From: Neobacillus cucumis | GTDB lineage: Bacteria > Bacillota > Bacilli > Bacillales_B > DSM-18226 | Assembly (NCBI RefSeq): GCF_016107705.1 | Contig: NZ_JAEHGC010000001.1 | Coordinates: forward strand, 372,001 to 436,000 | Length of the DNA stretch: 64,000 bases | Direction: 5' to 3' | Shown: positions 38,178-47,864 of the stretch, one piece after another | How the letters are laid out: every line of letters begins with the position of its first letter | Numbering within the stretch: the stretch's first letter is position 1 | Program-made: the position numbers and the translations under genes | The notes under the pieces: model-generated | What the model saw: only the letters and a program-made list of their open reading frames with translations | Database searches by the model: none | What the model was told of the DNA's origin: nothing

Positions 38178-38450
38178 TTATTTTACTGCGTCTTTAAGCG
38201 CTTTTCCCGGCTTAAATGCTGGAACTTTGCTCGCACCAATCTCAATTTCCTCACCAGTTTGAGGGTTGCGACCTTTACGTGCTGCACGCTCGCGTACTTC
38301 AAAGTTACCAAAACCGATTAATTGAACTTTATCACCGTTTTTCAAAGCATCTAAAATTGAATCAAAAACAGCATCAACTGCTTTGGTAGCATCTTTTTTA
38401 GAAAGTTCACTTGCTTCAGCTACTGCATTAATTAGTTCTGTCTTGTTCAT
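38178..38450 (-). CDS. hbs: DNA-binding protein HU
   Basis: Histone-like nucleoid protein, 90 aa. [33 protein letters not shown] (the beta-arm that enters the minor groove) and [15 protein letters not shown] are textbook HU. The ATG at 38450 follows AGGAGGTG. Monocistronic, with terminator downstream and promoter candidates in the 361-bp upstream region. Confidence 0.97.
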   Translation of the reverse strand: MNKTELINAVAEASELSKKDATKAVDAVFDSILDALKNGDKVQLIGFGNFEVRERAARKGRNPQTGEEIEIGASKVPAFKPGKALKDAVK

Positions 38451-38568
38451 GCCATTCACCTCCTCCCAAAGCAATTATTCAAAAACTCGTAAATAAGGTT
38501 ACTTATCTACATTACTAAACAGATTTTCCAAATTCTATACGTCATAGTGCGGTTTTATTAACAATTTA

Positions 38569-38597
38569 ATCTTAAATGAATTTTTCTTGTCGTACAA
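38569..38597 (-). promoter_or_regulatory. Candidate sigma-A promoter of hbs
   Basis: On the minus strand TTGTAC (38592-38597) and TAAGAT (38569-38574) are 17 bp apart. Confidence 0.45.
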
Positions 38598-38775
38598 TCT
38601 ATTTTTTTTGAAAAAACCTTATTATATAAAGGTTTTTAGCACCATAACGTAATTCTGTTAAAAGATTATCATAATCATTTCAGCATATCAAGAAAATTTC
38701 ATGAAATAATGGTAATCTTTTCTTTAAAACAACAAATTTCTACTTTTTTCTCTCTATTTTCTTACAAAATACTAC

Positions 38776-38806
38776 AAAAAAGAAAAAAGACCCCATGCGG
38801 AGTCCC
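38776..38806 (-). terminator. Terminator after spoIVA
   Basis: On the minus strand GACTCC pairs with GGGGTC around GCAT and TTTTTTCTTTTTT follows. Confidence 0.85.
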
Positions 38807-38811
38807 TTCTT

Positions 38812-40290
38812 CTAGAGGATAATGGCAATTAAACCGCCTGATCCCTCGTTAATAATTCTCTCTAATGTTTCTTTTAATTTATATCTTGCATTCTCAGGCA
38901 TTAATGAAAGCTTTGCTTGAATCCCTTCTCGAACAATAGAGCTTAGCGACCTGCCGAATATATCAGAATTCCAAATCGATAGAGGGTCATCCTCGAAGTC
39001 TTGCATTAGATAACGGACCAGCTCTTCGCTTTGCTTTTCAGTACCAATGATCGGAGCAAACTCAGATTCAACATCAACCTTAATCATATGAATAGAAGGT
39101 GCAACAGCTCTCAACCTTACTCCAAACCGGGCACCTTGACGGATAATTTCCGGCTCTTCAAGACTCATGTCTGAAAGCGTAGGTGAGGCGATACCATAAC
39201 CTGTTTGCTTCACCATTTTCAATGCATCAGAGATATGGTCATATTCCGCTTTTGCATGTGCAAAATCTTGCATAAGTTCAAGAAGATGGTCTTTACCCCT
39301 AATTTCTACACCGACGATTTCCTTCAAAATATCATCATATAACTCATCTGGAGCGAATAAGTCAATTTCTGCAACCCCTTGCCCCATCTCAATCCCTGCT
39401 AATCCTGCACGGTCAATAAAATCATATTCACTGAATTGTTGCACGACCCTGTCAACATCTCTTAATCTCTTGATATCTTTAACAGTATCTTTTACTGCCT
39501 CCTGATAGCTCGCGCGGAGCCAGTGATTCTCCCTTAAGACCATCACCCAGCTTGGCAGGTTCACATTCACCTCAAGGACTGGGAACTCATACAAGGCTTC
39601 ACGAAGAACATTGAGTACATCGCTGTCCCTCATGCTTTCTACACTCATTGCAATGACTGGAATGTCATATTTTTCGGCCAGGCTCGACCGAAGGGTTTCT
39701 GTACTCGGATGGTAAGGCTGAGCACTGTTGACAACCATAATAAACGGTTTGCCGACTTCTTTTAGTTCCTCAACGACTCTTTCTTCCGCCTCGATGTAGT
39801 TGCTTCTCGGGATTTCACCAATTGTTCCATCTGTAGTGACAACAACCCCGATGGTTGAATGTTCTTGAATAACCTTCCTTGTTCCGATTTCAGCTGCTTC
39901 ATGAAAGGGAATCGGTTCTTCATACCAAGGAGTGGTAATCATTCGAGGTCCATTTTCATCCTCATAGCCTTTTGCACCTGGCACCGTATAACCAACACAA
40001 TCCACAAGCCTTATATTAACATCCAAACCATCATCAACATGAACTGTCGCTGCTTGATTTGGAACAAATTTCGGCTCTGTTGTCATGATTGTTTTGCCGG
40101 CAGAACTCTGTGGAAGTTCATCTTGAGCACGTGATCTGTCAGCCTCATTGTTTATATTCGGTAAAACAACCAGTTCCATAAATTTTTTAATAAATGTTGA
40201 TTTCCCTGTCCGTACCGCTCCTACGACCCCTAAATAAATATCACCGCCGGTTCTCTCGGCAATATCTTTAAAAATATCAACCTTTTCCAA
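38812..40290 (-). CDS. spoIVA: Stage IV sporulation protein A
   Basis: Morphogenetic ATPase that polymerises around the forespore and anchors the spore coat. The 492-aa protein has Walker A GAVRTGKST (about residue 24-32), RLVDCVGYTVPGAKGYE, and TDGTIGEIPRSNYIEAEERVV; the C-terminus ends in the hydrophobic GGLIAIIL. TTG start at 40290 after GGGAGGGG. A sigma-E-type promoter lies about 70 nt upstream, matching known mother-cell expression. It confirms an endospore former. Confidence 0.97.
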   Translation of the reverse strand: MEKVDIFKDIAERTGGDIYLGVVGAVRTGKSTFIKKFMELVVLPNINNEADRSRAQDELPQSSAGKTIMTTEPKFVPNQAATVHVDDGLDVNIRLVDCVGYTVPGAKGYEDENGPRMITTPWYEEPIPFHEAAEIGTRKVIQEHSTIGVVVTTDGTIGEIPRSNYIEAEERVVEELKEVGKPFIMVVNSAQPYHPSTETLRSSLAEKYDIPVIAMSVESMRDSDVLNVLREALYEFPVLEVNVNLPSWVMVLRENHWLRASYQEAVKDTVKDIKRLRDVDRVVQQFSEYDFIDRAGLAGIEMGQGVAEIDLFAPDELYDDILKEIVGVEIRGKDHLLELMQDFAHAKAEYDHISDALKMVKQTGYGIASPTLSDMSLEEPEIIRQGARFGVRLRAVAPSIHMIKVDVESEFAPIIGTEKQSEELVRYLMQDFEDDPLSIWNSDIFGRSLSSIVREGIQAKLSLMPENARYKLKETLERIINEGSGGLIAIIL

Positions 40291-40352
40291 GTGATCCCCT
40301 CCCGATCATAGACTAAAGTGGGATAATATTATCCATCTAGGTATTTTTGGAC

Positions 40353-40382
40353 AGTATATGTTTATGACGTTGTCCTATATTG
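40353..40382 (-). promoter_or_regulatory. Sigma-E-type promoter of spoIVA
   Basis: On the minus strand -35 CAATATA (40376-40382) and -10 CATATACT (40353-40360) are 15 bp apart, close to the sigma-E consensus. spoIVA is a known sigma-E gene in B. subtilis. Confidence 0.65.
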
Positions 40383-40550
40383 TTATGACACTTTTTTAAA
40401 AATTTTTTACCCCCCTATTCAAAATTCAGTGCTTTTAAAGGTATGTGTCGTGTCTGAACGGTTTGGATCAAGTGAGGGTTTCGAATAAAGATACACAGCT
40501 TTCATCTCGGTGTTATCCTTATTGGGATAGATTTTGTTAACCTATTAACC

Positions 40551-40594
40551 TAAAAAACCCTTCTCCTACAATATATTTCGCAAGAAAAGGGTTA
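40551..40594 (-). terminator. Terminator after yphF
   Basis: On the minus strand AACCCTTTTC and GAGAAGGGTT pair with one mismatch, followed by a T-run. The 326-bp gap 40291-40616 otherwise holds the spoIVA promoter and no convincing gene. Confidence 0.75.
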
Positions 40595-40616
40595 TGACAA
40601 TTTAATATTATCTTAT

Positions 40617-41339
40617 TTATTCATGAACTTTAGTTTCCAGAAAAACAGGCTCTTTAGTTTTAGGATCCACCGTATAGGGTAAGGAATAGGCCGGAACAAA
40701 CATGGAGTTGTTCACGAGAATAGAGCGAATGTCCTCCCCGGGTTTAAAGGTTTTTTTCGTTTTCTTCAGCGCCTGATACAAATCAGCCCGATAATCTACA
40801 AAGACCTCTGCATTTCCGGTGATGACTAGAGGAAGATTTTGATTTGAATAAGGACTGACTACATATGGCGGACTTTCAAGACCCAGCTTTTTATAATCCA
40901 AGGTATAAACGTTATTTGCAATACTTTCTTTATAGGGCGGATATCCCTTTGTTTTAATTCTTAAATTAATGTCCCGGAGAGTTTCCGCCATCCTTAAATC
41001 CAACAATTTTACGGTTGGATTCTTTTCAACATCCACGAGCACATACTGAAAAATCCCGCCATTTTCAAAAGCATTTCCCGGAGGCTCTGCCATGTACCTC
41101 GGTGAAATTTTTTTAAAGTCAATCGGATATTTTAAATATATTGGAGTATTTGCTTCCCTTGTTTTAATCGGCAGAATGCCGCCATTTTCCTTCTGAAAAG
41201 AATCCACAGCTGATTGAACTGCATGAATTTGATCTTTATAAGGGATTTGATTCTTTGCCAGTTTTTCATTTGGGTACATGCACCCTGATAAAAAAATAGC
41301 CGTAAACACAAAAACGCAGCCTAGCACGAGCCGTTTCAT
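40617..41339 (-). CDS. yphF: YphF lipoprotein
   Basis: The 240-aa protein has a lipoprotein signal (MKRLVLGCVFVFTAIFLSGC; lipid-modified Cys20) and an extracytoplasmic domain of unknown function. The position spoIVA-yphF-yphE-gpsA is conserved in Bacillus. AAAGGTGA precedes the ATG. It may act at the outer face of the membrane or in the forespore; the sequence does not show more. Confidence 0.85.
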   Translation of the reverse strand: MKRLVLGCVFVFTAIFLSGCMYPNEKLAKNQIPYKDQIHAVQSAVDSFQKENGGILPIKTREANTPIYLKYPIDFKKISPRYMAEPPGNAFENGGIFQYVLVDVEKNPTVKLLDLRMAETLRDINLRIKTKGYPPYKESIANNVYTLDYKKLGLESPPYVVSPYSNQNLPLVITGNAEVFVDYRADLYQALKKTKKTFKPGEDIRSILVNNSMFVPAYSLPYTVDPKTKEPVFLETKVHE

Positions 41340-41369
41340 ACAATCACCTTTATTTTATGTAATAAGAAT

Positions 41370-41555
41370 TTAAGTAAATAAAACAATAAATAAAATAATT
41401 CCCGCAATAATCATAAATAAATAAGCTAGTATTGCTGTTATAGCCCGAAAAATCCCTTTTACTTTATAGCGGCTAAGATAAATGGTGAAAATCGCTAAGA
41501 ACATTAAGCCGATTCCGGCAACAGAAATCCACATTTTAAGCATTCCAGGTGACAA
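41370..41555 (-). CDS. yphE: YphE small membrane protein (DUF2768)
   Basis: A 61-aa protein with two membrane helices (about 8-28 and 36-60) and a short basic loop RYKVKG. TTG at 41555 is 9 nt from GGGGG; an ATG four codons on would be too far. It is followed by yphF and likely co-transcribed. Function unknown. Confidence 0.82.
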   Translation of the reverse strand: MSPGMLKMWISVAGIGLMFLAIFTIYLSRYKVKGIFRAITAILAYLFMIIAGIILFIVLFT

Positions 41556-41600
41556 AAATAATTCCCCCTTTTACCGTAGGTTATTATACCATAGTACAAT

Positions 41601-41645
41601 AAAAAAACTGAAGTAAAGAGGGGCGAATTCTTTACTTCAGTCATT
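41601..41645 (-). terminator. Terminator after gpsA
   Basis: Perfect 12-bp stem ACTGAAGTAAAG/CTTTACTTCAGT (41607-41618 with 41630-41641); the minus-strand 3' side is a T7 run. Confidence 0.9.
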
Positions 41646-41770
41646 TAGACTAAAATAACCCATACTCCAGCTTCATACTACCTTTGTGCTTCGTTGCATT
41701 GTATGCTGACATATTAAAAAGCGTATCATCGGACACCAATTTTTTTAGTCAAAAATGCACATTTTTAGTT

Positions 41771-42820
41771 TTAATCATTTCTTTCGTCTAAAATATTTGT
41801 CAGGTCTTCCATTTCCGGTTTTTTTCCACGGCCCATTAAGATATCAACGCCGTCCTTTGCGTTTTTACCGTTGAACAAGACATCATACAAGGCGAAGGTG
41901 ATTGGCATGACGACATCGTATTTTTTTGCGAGCTGATACGCTGCTTTTGTTGTCCTTACTCCTTCTACCACCATTCCCATATTGTCGAGAACTTCATCAA
42001 GTGTTTTCCCCTTACCGAGAAGATTTCCAGCTCGCCAGTTTCTCGAATGAACACTTGTGCAAGTTACGATTAAATCTCCAATACCCGCTAAACCGGAGAA
42101 CGTTAGTGGATTTGCCCCCATTTTCGTTCCTAAACGGGCAATTTCCGCTAGACCTCTGGTGATTAAGGCGGCTTTGGCATTATCTCCATAGCCTAGTCCG
42201 TCCGTAATCCCTGCCGCAAGCGCAATAATATTTTTTAAGGCGCCGCCAATTTCTACACCAATTAAATCAGAATTTGTGTAGACCCTAAAATTATTATTGA
42301 TAAATAAATCTTGAATTTTTCCAGCCGCCTCCATATTTTTCGATGATACGGTTACAGTTGTTGGATGGCGTAAACTAACTTCCTCAGCATGGCTTGGACC
42401 GGAAAGTACAACAACATCCCTTAAAAACTCTTTCGGCATTTCTTCTTCAATTATTTCAGTTATTCTCATTAGCGAGTCAGGTTCAATCCCTTTGCTCACA
42501 TGGGCAATAATAAATGGATTTTTTGCAACCGAAGCGATTTTTCCAATGACTTCGCGAATTGCCTTTGTCGGCACAGCTAAAATAATTGTTTCTACACCTG
42601 ATAATGAGTCACTTAAAGAAGCATAACCTACAATCAACTCCGGCAGGTTGATACCCGGTAAATACTTTTTATTTGTATGAAATTGATTGATTTCTGTAAC
42701 TTGATTTTCGTTATGACTCCACAAACGGACATGGTGACCATTATCGGCTAGAACCATTGCCAAGGCTGTTCCCCAGCTGCCTGCACCTAAAACAGAGATA
42801 GTTTCAGATTTTTGCTCCAT
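41771..42820 (-). CDS. gpsA: Glycerol-3-phosphate dehydrogenase [NAD(P)+]
   Basis: Reduces dihydroxyacetone phosphate to sn-glycerol-3-phosphate for phospholipid synthesis. The 349-aa protein has the Rossmann motif [12 protein letters not shown], the substrate region SGPSHAEEV and the catalytic Lys in [14 protein letters not shown]. It lies 18 nt after der, as in other Bacilli, and ends at a strong terminator. Confidence 0.97.
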   Translation of the reverse strand: MEQKSETISVLGAGSWGTALAMVLADNGHHVRLWSHNENQVTEINQFHTNKKYLPGINLPELIVGYASLSDSLSGVETIILAVPTKAIREVIGKIASVAKNPFIIAHVSKGIEPDSLMRITEIIEEEMPKEFLRDVVVLSGPSHAEEVSLRHPTTVTVSSKNMEAAGKIQDLFINNNFRVYTNSDLIGVEIGGALKNIIALAAGITDGLGYGDNAKAALITRGLAEIARLGTKMGANPLTFSGLAGIGDLIVTCTSVHSRNWRAGNLLGKGKTLDEVLDNMGMVVEGVRTTKAAYQLAKKYDVVMPITFALYDVLFNGKNAKDGVDILMGRGKKPEMEDLTNILDERND

Positions 42821-42838
42821 TTACTACACCAGCCTTTC

Positions 42839-44149
42839 TTATTTTCTTTCTCTAGCAAAGATTTTTATCGGGGTTCCTTCAAATCCAAAAGCATCGCGAA
42901 TTCGATTCTCAAGGAAACGCTCATATGAAAAATGCAGTAGCTCGGGTTCGTTGACAAAGATAACAAAGGTCGGCGGCTTAACAGCAACCTGGGTTGCATA
43001 ATAAATTTTCAGGCGTCTGCCCTTGTCTGTTGGGGTTGGATTCATTGCAACTGCATCCATGATAATATCATTTAACACACTAGTATCAACACGCATTGAA
43101 TGATTTTCACTAGCCAAATTAATCATTGGCAACAATGTATGGATCCGCTTTTTGGTTTTAGCAGATAAAAAGACGATTGGCGCATAACTTAAAAATAGGA
43201 AATGTTCCCTTATTTTTTGTTCGAGCTCCTTCATAGTCTTTTCATCTTTTTCAACAGCGTCCCATTTATTGACGACAATAACGACTGCTCTTCCCGCTTC
43301 ATGAGCATACCCGGCAATTTTCTTGTCCTGTTCAATGATTCCTTCTTCCGCATTTAAAACGACTAAGACAACATCGGAACGTTCGATCGCCCTTAGTGCC
43401 CTTAGGACACTGTATTTTTCGGTACTTTCATAAACTTTTCCTTTTTTACGCATACCCGCCGTATCAATAATGACATATTTCTCGTCGTTATATGTATAGG
43501 GTGAATCTACTGCATCCCGTGTTGTACCAGCAATATCGCTGACAATAACACGATCTTCTCCTAATATAGCATTAACCAAGGAGGATTTCCCAACATTGGG
43601 ACGGCCGATTAATGAAAACTTAATGACATCGGCATCATAATCATCTCCCTTGTCTTTTGGAAAGTGTTTTGCTGCAGCGTCTAGTAAATCACCGAGACCA
43701 AGACCATGTGACCCGGAAACCGGAATCGGTTCTCCAAATCCCAATGCATAAAAATCATAAATTTGTTCCCGCATTTCGGGATTATCAATTTTATTTACAC
43801 CTAAAACAATCGGTTTTTTTGATTTATAGAGGATTTTCGCTACTTCTTCATCCGCAGCGGTTACCCCTTCTCTTCCGTTAGTTAAAAAAATGATAACATC
43901 GGCTTCATCAATCGCTACTTCTGCCTGTTGGCGAATTTGCTCCAAGAAAGGCTCATCACCGATGTCGATCCCTCCAGTATCAATTACATTAAAATCATGA
44001 TTTAACCATTCACCAGAACTATAAATACGGTCCCTTGTCACGCCTGGGATATCTTCTACAATCGAAACACGCTCACCGACAATACGGTTAAAAATAGTGG
44101 ACTTACCTACATTGGGACGGCCCACAATGGCAATAACCGGTTTTACCAT
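42839..44149 (-). CDS. der: Ribosome-associated GTPase Der (EngA)
   Basis: 50S assembly GTPase with two G domains and a C-terminal KH-like domain, 436 aa. The P-loops are [12 protein letters not shown] (residues 8-19) and [12 protein letters not shown] (about 182-193); each domain has DT(A/G)G and NKxD motifs (VNKID, VNKWD). First gene of der-gpsA. Confidence 0.97.
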   Translation of the reverse strand: MVKPVIAIVGRPNVGKSTIFNRIVGERVSIVEDIPGVTRDRIYSSGEWLNHDFNVIDTGGIDIGDEPFLEQIRQQAEVAIDEADVIIFLTNGREGVTAADEEVAKILYKSKKPIVLGVNKIDNPEMREQIYDFYALGFGEPIPVSGSHGLGLGDLLDAAAKHFPKDKGDDYDADVIKFSLIGRPNVGKSSLVNAILGEDRVIVSDIAGTTRDAVDSPYTYNDEKYVIIDTAGMRKKGKVYESTEKYSVLRALRAIERSDVVLVVLNAEEGIIEQDKKIAGYAHEAGRAVVIVVNKWDAVEKDEKTMKELEQKIREHFLFLSYAPIVFLSAKTKKRIHTLLPMINLASENHSMRVDTSVLNDIIMDAVAMNPTPTDKGRRLKIYYATQVAVKPPTFVIFVNEPELLHFSYERFLENRIRDAFGFEGTPIKIFARERK

Positions 44150-44247
44150 TTACATTCCCATCCTTTCAATATTTAATCAACAACTTATTTATGTTTAATT
44201 TTCTAAGCAATATACTCAGGCCAAATCATTCAGTAATAAGTGCTAAT

Positions 44248-44277
44248 GATAAAACCCTTCTATCCATGAGAAGGGCC
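44248..44277 (-). terminator. Terminator after yphA
   Basis: CCCTTCT (44255-44261) pairs with AGAAGGG (44269-44275); on the minus strand TTTTATC follows. Confidence 0.65.
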
Positions 44278-44331
44278 AACTTAATTAGTTTAACAAATGT
44301 TAATCCTTTCCCGCAATGGAAACCTCCGAGG

Positions 44332-44940
44332 TCAAGATGATTTTTGCTTTGCTTTTTCAGTAAAGTTAAAATGATTTTCAAATATCGCACCTGCATTTTC
44401 AAAAAAGCTCCATCCAACAAGCAAAAAGCTGATTAATGCACAAACATCAAGATAGGCTAATGCACCAATTGAGTAAGGAAAATGATATTTATTTAAAATA
44501 AACGCATATAAGAATTCTCCTTGCATCGTTCCATTTATAACAATTAATAATCTTCCTCTGAGTGATTTTTGCAGAATAATGGCTAAATATCCCAATAGAA
44601 TTCCCATCATCCATTCCTTTTTAATAATAATCCAAATCGGATCGAAAATTTCAAACAAATGAAAGGTAACATAAGCAATTCCCATAATATAGGAACAAAT
44701 AAAAAAATAGATAATTGCTCTAAGCTTTTCCTTACTAATCATTATAAAGGTAAGACTTAAAATGAATACGCCACTTGCATAGATTTCGATATTTCCAAGC
44801 TTAAAATGAGTAGTTGAAAGAATAATGACGAGTAAAATGGCTGCAGCTAATTTTAGACGATATGGATTCTGCTTTTTTAAAAAGAAAGTTAAATAGACCC
44901 AGAAAGACCAGCAAATCCAATAAAATATGGAGCCTTCCAC
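44332..44940 (-). CDS. yphA: YphA-like polytopic membrane protein
   Basis: The 202-aa protein has about six hydrophobic helices and few polar loops. Identification rests on its place between ypzI and der and on its topology. GTG at 44940 is 7 nt after AGGAGGT, while the GTG at 44949 overlaps that site. It has no recognisable motif and its role is unknown. Confidence 0.72.
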   Translation of the reverse strand: MEGSIFYWICWSFWVYLTFFLKKQNPYRLKLAAAILLVIILSTTHFKLGNIEIYASGVFILSLTFIMISKEKLRAIIYFFICSYIMGIAYVTFHLFEIFDPIWIIIKKEWMMGILLGYLAIILQKSLRGRLLIVINGTMQGEFLYAFILNKYHFPYSIGALAYLDVCALISFLLVGWSFFENAGAIFENHFNFTEKAKQKSS

Positions 44941-45049
44941 CTTTACCACCTCCTATTATCTTCATTATTGGTTAATACTATGTATTTTCATACTAACCTG
45001 CATAATCTTTACCTGATGATTTATCTTATTAAGAGGAGGTGTAGGAAGA

Positions 45050-45193
45050 ATGGGAAAAGACCGTCAAGAAAAAAAACTAAAAGCAAGCAGAAGAGTAGAA
45101 TCTGACAGGGATCAAGCATTGCATTATCCAGGTGCTACCAAATTACAGAGCCCCGAAGAGGCTAGAAGCTTAAACGACTCTAAATATGATTAA
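45050..45193 (+). CDS. ypzI: YpzI small protein
   Basis: A 47-codon ORF, MGKDRQEKKLKASRRVES..., ending ARSLNDSKYD, resembles Bacillus YpzI, a highly charged small protein with the segment HYPGATKL. AGGAGGTG lies 9 nt before the ATG and a strong terminator follows the stop. It marks the left border of the accessory region, since fni is the next backbone gene. Confidence 0.88.
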   Translation: MGKDRQEKKLKASRRVESDRDQALHYPGATKLQSPEEARSLNDSKYD

Positions 45194-45195
45194 CT

Positions 45196-45256
45196 AAAAA
45201 AAAAGAAAGCATCAGCGGAAAAGTTTTTTCTTATTCCGATGATGCTTCTTTTTTAA
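45196..45256. terminator. Bidirectional terminator, ypzI / hydroxyacid dehydrogenase 1
   Basis: AAGCATCA-GCGGAA (45207-45220) pairs with TTCCG-ATGATGCTT (45234-45247), flanked by a 9-A run and a 6-T run. Confidence 0.88.
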
Positions 45257-45284
45257 TTATTGAATTTCTAAACTTGTCAATTTT

Positions 45285-46280
45285 CTACCATATTAATTTG
45301 TTTAATGCTTCTTGGTTCAAAACTTTGACTAAAGGCCGACCGGCTACACCGTCAAGAATATTTTGGCATGTCTTATATTTCAATTCGTTAAGAGCATCAT
45401 CCGAAATATATCCGGAATGCGGAGTGATATAAACTTCATCAAGACTAAGCAACGGATCGTTTGGATCAGGGGGTTCATTCAAGAGTACATCCAAGCCCGC
45501 CCCTGCAATATGTCCTTCAACAATGGCTTGATACAAATCCTCTTCATTAATTAGCCCTCCACGGCTGGTGTTTACAATAAAAGATCCCTTAGGCATCATT
45601 TTTAATTGTTCATACCCAATAATATTCCGATTTTCTGGTTTCAAAGGTATGTGCAGACTTAGGATCGTGGATTGCCTTAACAAATCGTTAAACGCAACTG
45701 CTTCAACTGAGTATTTTGAAAATACTTCTTTAGGAGCACTCGGGGCATAGGCAATAAGGCGAACACCAAACGGCTTAAGTTTTTCAGCAACCCTCCGTGC
45801 AATCTTTCCAAATCCAAGAAACCCTACTGTATTTGAACTAAAACGTTGAATTGGCAGGGTGTTCATCGGATGCCATTTCCCTTCTTTTACTTGTCTATTA
45901 TAAGCAGGGAAACGTCGAGTAATGGTTAACATGTGGGCAATCGTCTGATCCGAAACCTCTTCCGAACAAAATTCGGGTACATGGGTGACTTTTATCCCTT
46001 TACTTGCAGCTGCATCCAAATCAATTGTGTTATATCCAACTGATGAAGCTGTAATAACACGGCAAGAATCCAACTTATCAATTAATTCTTCATAACAAGG
46101 AAATCCTACTTGGACGATTACACCATCCGCGTATGGGGCATAAATAGGCCATTCCGCATCCAATGTTTCGAACCGTGTAACTTTTACATCAAAACCATTT
46201 TGTTCAAGGATTGCCTTCTCAACACTGTGATCAATCCACTCATCATCAAGTATCCAAGCCAAAAGTTTCCCATTTTTCAA
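45285..46280 (-). CDS. D-2-hydroxyacid dehydrogenase, CtBP-like (copy 1)
   Basis: The 331-aa protein belongs to the D-isomer 2-hydroxyacid dehydrogenases. The Rossmann motif GFGKIARRVAEKLKPFG is near 145-161, and the catalytic Arg, Glu and His are in TSRGGLIN, LNEPPDP and TPHSGYIS. After beta-strand 2 the sequence is LIAYAPSA; the Asp that usually binds the NAD ribose is Ala, so NADP(H) use is possible. TTG at 46280 is chosen because it is 8 nt from AAAGGTGG and lines up with the start of copy 2. It directly follows aminotransferase 1. I infer reduction of a 2-oxo acid made by the aminotransferase; the substrate is unknown. Confidence 0.85.
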   Translation of the reverse strand: MKNGKLLAWILDDEWIDHSVEKAILEQNGFDVKVTRFETLDAEWPIYAPYADGVIVQVGFPCYEELIDKLDSCRVITASSVGYNTIDLDAAASKGIKVTHVPEFCSEEVSDQTIAHMLTITRRFPAYNRQVKEGKWHPMNTLPIQRFSSNTVGFLGFGKIARRVAEKLKPFGVRLIAYAPSAPKEVFSKYSVEAVAFNDLLRQSTILSLHIPLKPENRNIIGYEQLKMMPKGSFIVNTSRGGLINEEDLYQAIVEGHIAGAGLDVLLNEPPDPNDPLLSLDEVYITPHSGYISDDALNELKYKTCQNILDGVAGRPLVKVLNQEALNKLIW

Positions 46281-46294
46281 AATACCCACCACCT

Positions 46295-47407
46295 TTATAC
46301 ATGATTTGGAGTTTGGCTGCTAATTTCCTGCAGCGCTTTGATAAGTTTTTGATTATTTACTTCAGAACCGATACTAATTCGAGCAAAAGTAGGGAACCCC
46401 CAAGCTGCACATGGACGTATGATAAGGCCTTTTTGGCATAGTTTTTGTGCTAGTTTCGAAGTATCCTGTTTCATATCGATAAATAAAAAGTTAGTATGTG
46501 TTTCTTCAACGCTAAATCCAAGGGACCGGAATTCTTTTATCATCTTAACCATTTCTGTTCTGTTTTCAGCCAATACCTTTTCGGTATATTCCACGTCCTC
46601 AAGAGATGCTATAGCACCGGCCTCTGCTACGCGGTTACATGCAAAAGGTTCACGAACCATTTGCAAGGGTCGAATCAACTCTCCCTTTGCCATTGCATAA
46701 CCGACTCGCATCCCAGCTAAACCAAATAATTTCGAAAAGGTACGGATTGTAATGACTGGGTATCCTTCCTGGATATACTCTACACCGGTTGAATAATTTG
46801 GTATTGCAATAAATTCACCATATGCCTCATCTAAAACAACAATTACATGTTTTGGTAAGCGGCTTAAAAAGGTTCTTAGTTCCTTTTCATCAACAATTGT
46901 TCCCGTCGGATTATTTGGGTTGCAAATAATGACCAGCTTTGTTGTCTCATTAATTGCGTCCAGTATCGCCTCAAGATCAAACTTATGATCCAGCGTGGTC
47001 GGAATCTCTACTGGGATTCCCCCAACAAGCAAAGTGTTTTTATTATATTCCGAAAACGTGGGCGTACAATAAACCACCTCTTCCCCCTGATTAACATAGG
47101 AGGCAATCACTAGATTAATAATATTGTCTGCTCCATTTGCGATTACATAATTTTCCGGATCCATTCCATGCAGTTTTCCAAGTTTGTTGCGAAGCGCAAG
47201 ACAAGTCAAGTCCGGGTAATAATGACTTTCAAGAACTGCATTTTGCATTGATGTAATCGCTTTTTGCGAAGGGCCATGTGGATTTTCATTTGTCGCAAGT
47301 CGAATTACTTCCTTTATTTTTGATTGTTGTTCTGCTTCCATTGCTGCTTGTCCGGGAATATACGGATCCAAATTCCTTACACTATCACGCCATAAATCTT
47401 CTGACAT
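46295..47407 (-). CDS. HisC-like PLP aminotransferase (copy 1)
   Basis: The 370-aa fold-type I aminotransferase resembles histidinol-phosphate aminotransferase: LATNENPHGPS, CNPNNPTGTI, LDEAYGEF, and the PLP lysine in TFSKLFGLAGMRVGYA. It is paralogous to the copy at 50459 and more distant from the aro-operon hisC. Its partner is the dehydrogenase 14 nt downstream, not a histidine gene, so a role in converting another amino acid is more likely than histidine synthesis. GGAGGG precedes the ATG. It is divergent from the permease. Confidence 0.87.
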   Translation of the reverse strand: MSEDLWRDSVRNLDPYIPGQAAMEAEQQSKIKEVIRLATNENPHGPSQKAITSMQNAVLESHYYPDLTCLALRNKLGKLHGMDPENYVIANGADNIINLVIASYVNQGEEVVYCTPTFSEYNKNTLLVGGIPVEIPTTLDHKFDLEAILDAINETTKLVIICNPNNPTGTIVDEKELRTFLSRLPKHVIVVLDEAYGEFIAIPNYSTGVEYIQEGYPVITIRTFSKLFGLAGMRVGYAMAKGELIRPLQMVREPFACNRVAEAGAIASLEDVEYTEKVLAENRTEMVKMIKEFRSLGFSVEETHTNFLFIDMKQDTSKLAQKLCQKGLIIRPCAAWGFPTFARISIGSEVNNQKLIKALQEISSQTPNHV

Positions 47408-47756
47408 TGTTAATCCCTCCTAAGATAGTTAACCATTTTTTAACCTTTAAATTTTTTAACTAGGATTAAAAAATTACTATTTATAAACAGAGTGTTGAAC
47501 TCAAAAGTTATTTTACACAATATTCAGAATTAAACTAAGTCATTTTTCAATTACTGCTAAAAAAATACACAATAAAACAAAAATTTAGACTACTGTTTGA
47601 TATCACTCTTTCACTGCTAGGAAAGTAGGAAGTAAACTTTTTCTAAAAAACACGAGAACAAAGCAAAAAAGTATTGTATTTCATAAAAATGCGTGGTTAC
47701 TGAAAACTCGCCTATCAGATAACATTAAGAAGATTCATAAAATTTAAACAAATGGA
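47408..47756. other. Divergent intergenic region, no gene
   Basis: This A/T-rich region separates aminotransferase 1 (minus) from the permease unit (plus). It must hold both promoters, but I see no box pair good enough to call. A GAGTTCAACACTC partial dyad is at about 47489-47501, and TTAAC repeats lie close to the aminotransferase start. Confidence 0.5.
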
Positions 47757-47776
47757 AGGAGGTGAAAAATTCACCT
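47757..47776 (+). promoter_or_regulatory. Hairpin covering a ribosome binding site
   Basis: AGGTGAA (47760-47766) pairs with TTCACCT (47770-47776) around AAA. The stem includes most of the GGAGGTG at 47757-47763, just upstream of the 26-codon ORF, so it could block translation initiation or act as a leader element. Confidence 0.5.
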
Positions 47777-47780
47777 ATTG

Positions 47781-47861
47781 ATGGAGAGGATTCAAATAGC
47801 ACTGATATTCTTCGGTGGGATGTATTTTTACTATTACGAACGTAAAAAAGGGGGAAAGTGA
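47781..47861 (+). CDS. 26-aa hydrophobic small ORF upstream of permease
   Basis: MERIQIALIFFGGMYFYYYERK.. reads as a very short membrane segment with a basic tail (KKGGK). Its last codons form the GGGGGAAAG ribosome site of the permease, whose ATG is 4 nt after this stop. It could be a small membrane partner or a leader peptide coupling translation. The GGAGGTG lies 17 nt upstream, which is far, so translation is uncertain. Confidence 0.4.
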   Translation: MERIQIALIFFGGMYFYYYERKKGGK

Positions 47862-47864
47862 TTA

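Larger units (their letters stand above)
38451..38811 (-). other. hbs upstream region, no gene
   Basis: No ORF with a ribosome site is present. It holds a candidate hbs promoter (38569-38597), an A/T-rich perfect hairpin AAAAACCTT/AAGGTTTTT (about 38614-38637) and the spoIVA terminator. Confidence 0.6.

Noticed and set aside
40419..40505. 28-codon minus-strand ORF between yphF and spoIVA with an AAGGA upstream
   Set aside because: Short enough to occur by chance, not recognised, and next to the spoIVA promoter; too weak to list.
41653..41739. 28-codon GTG-started minus-strand ORF after gpsA
   Set aside because: No ribosome site and no recognisable sequence; between stop codon and terminator.
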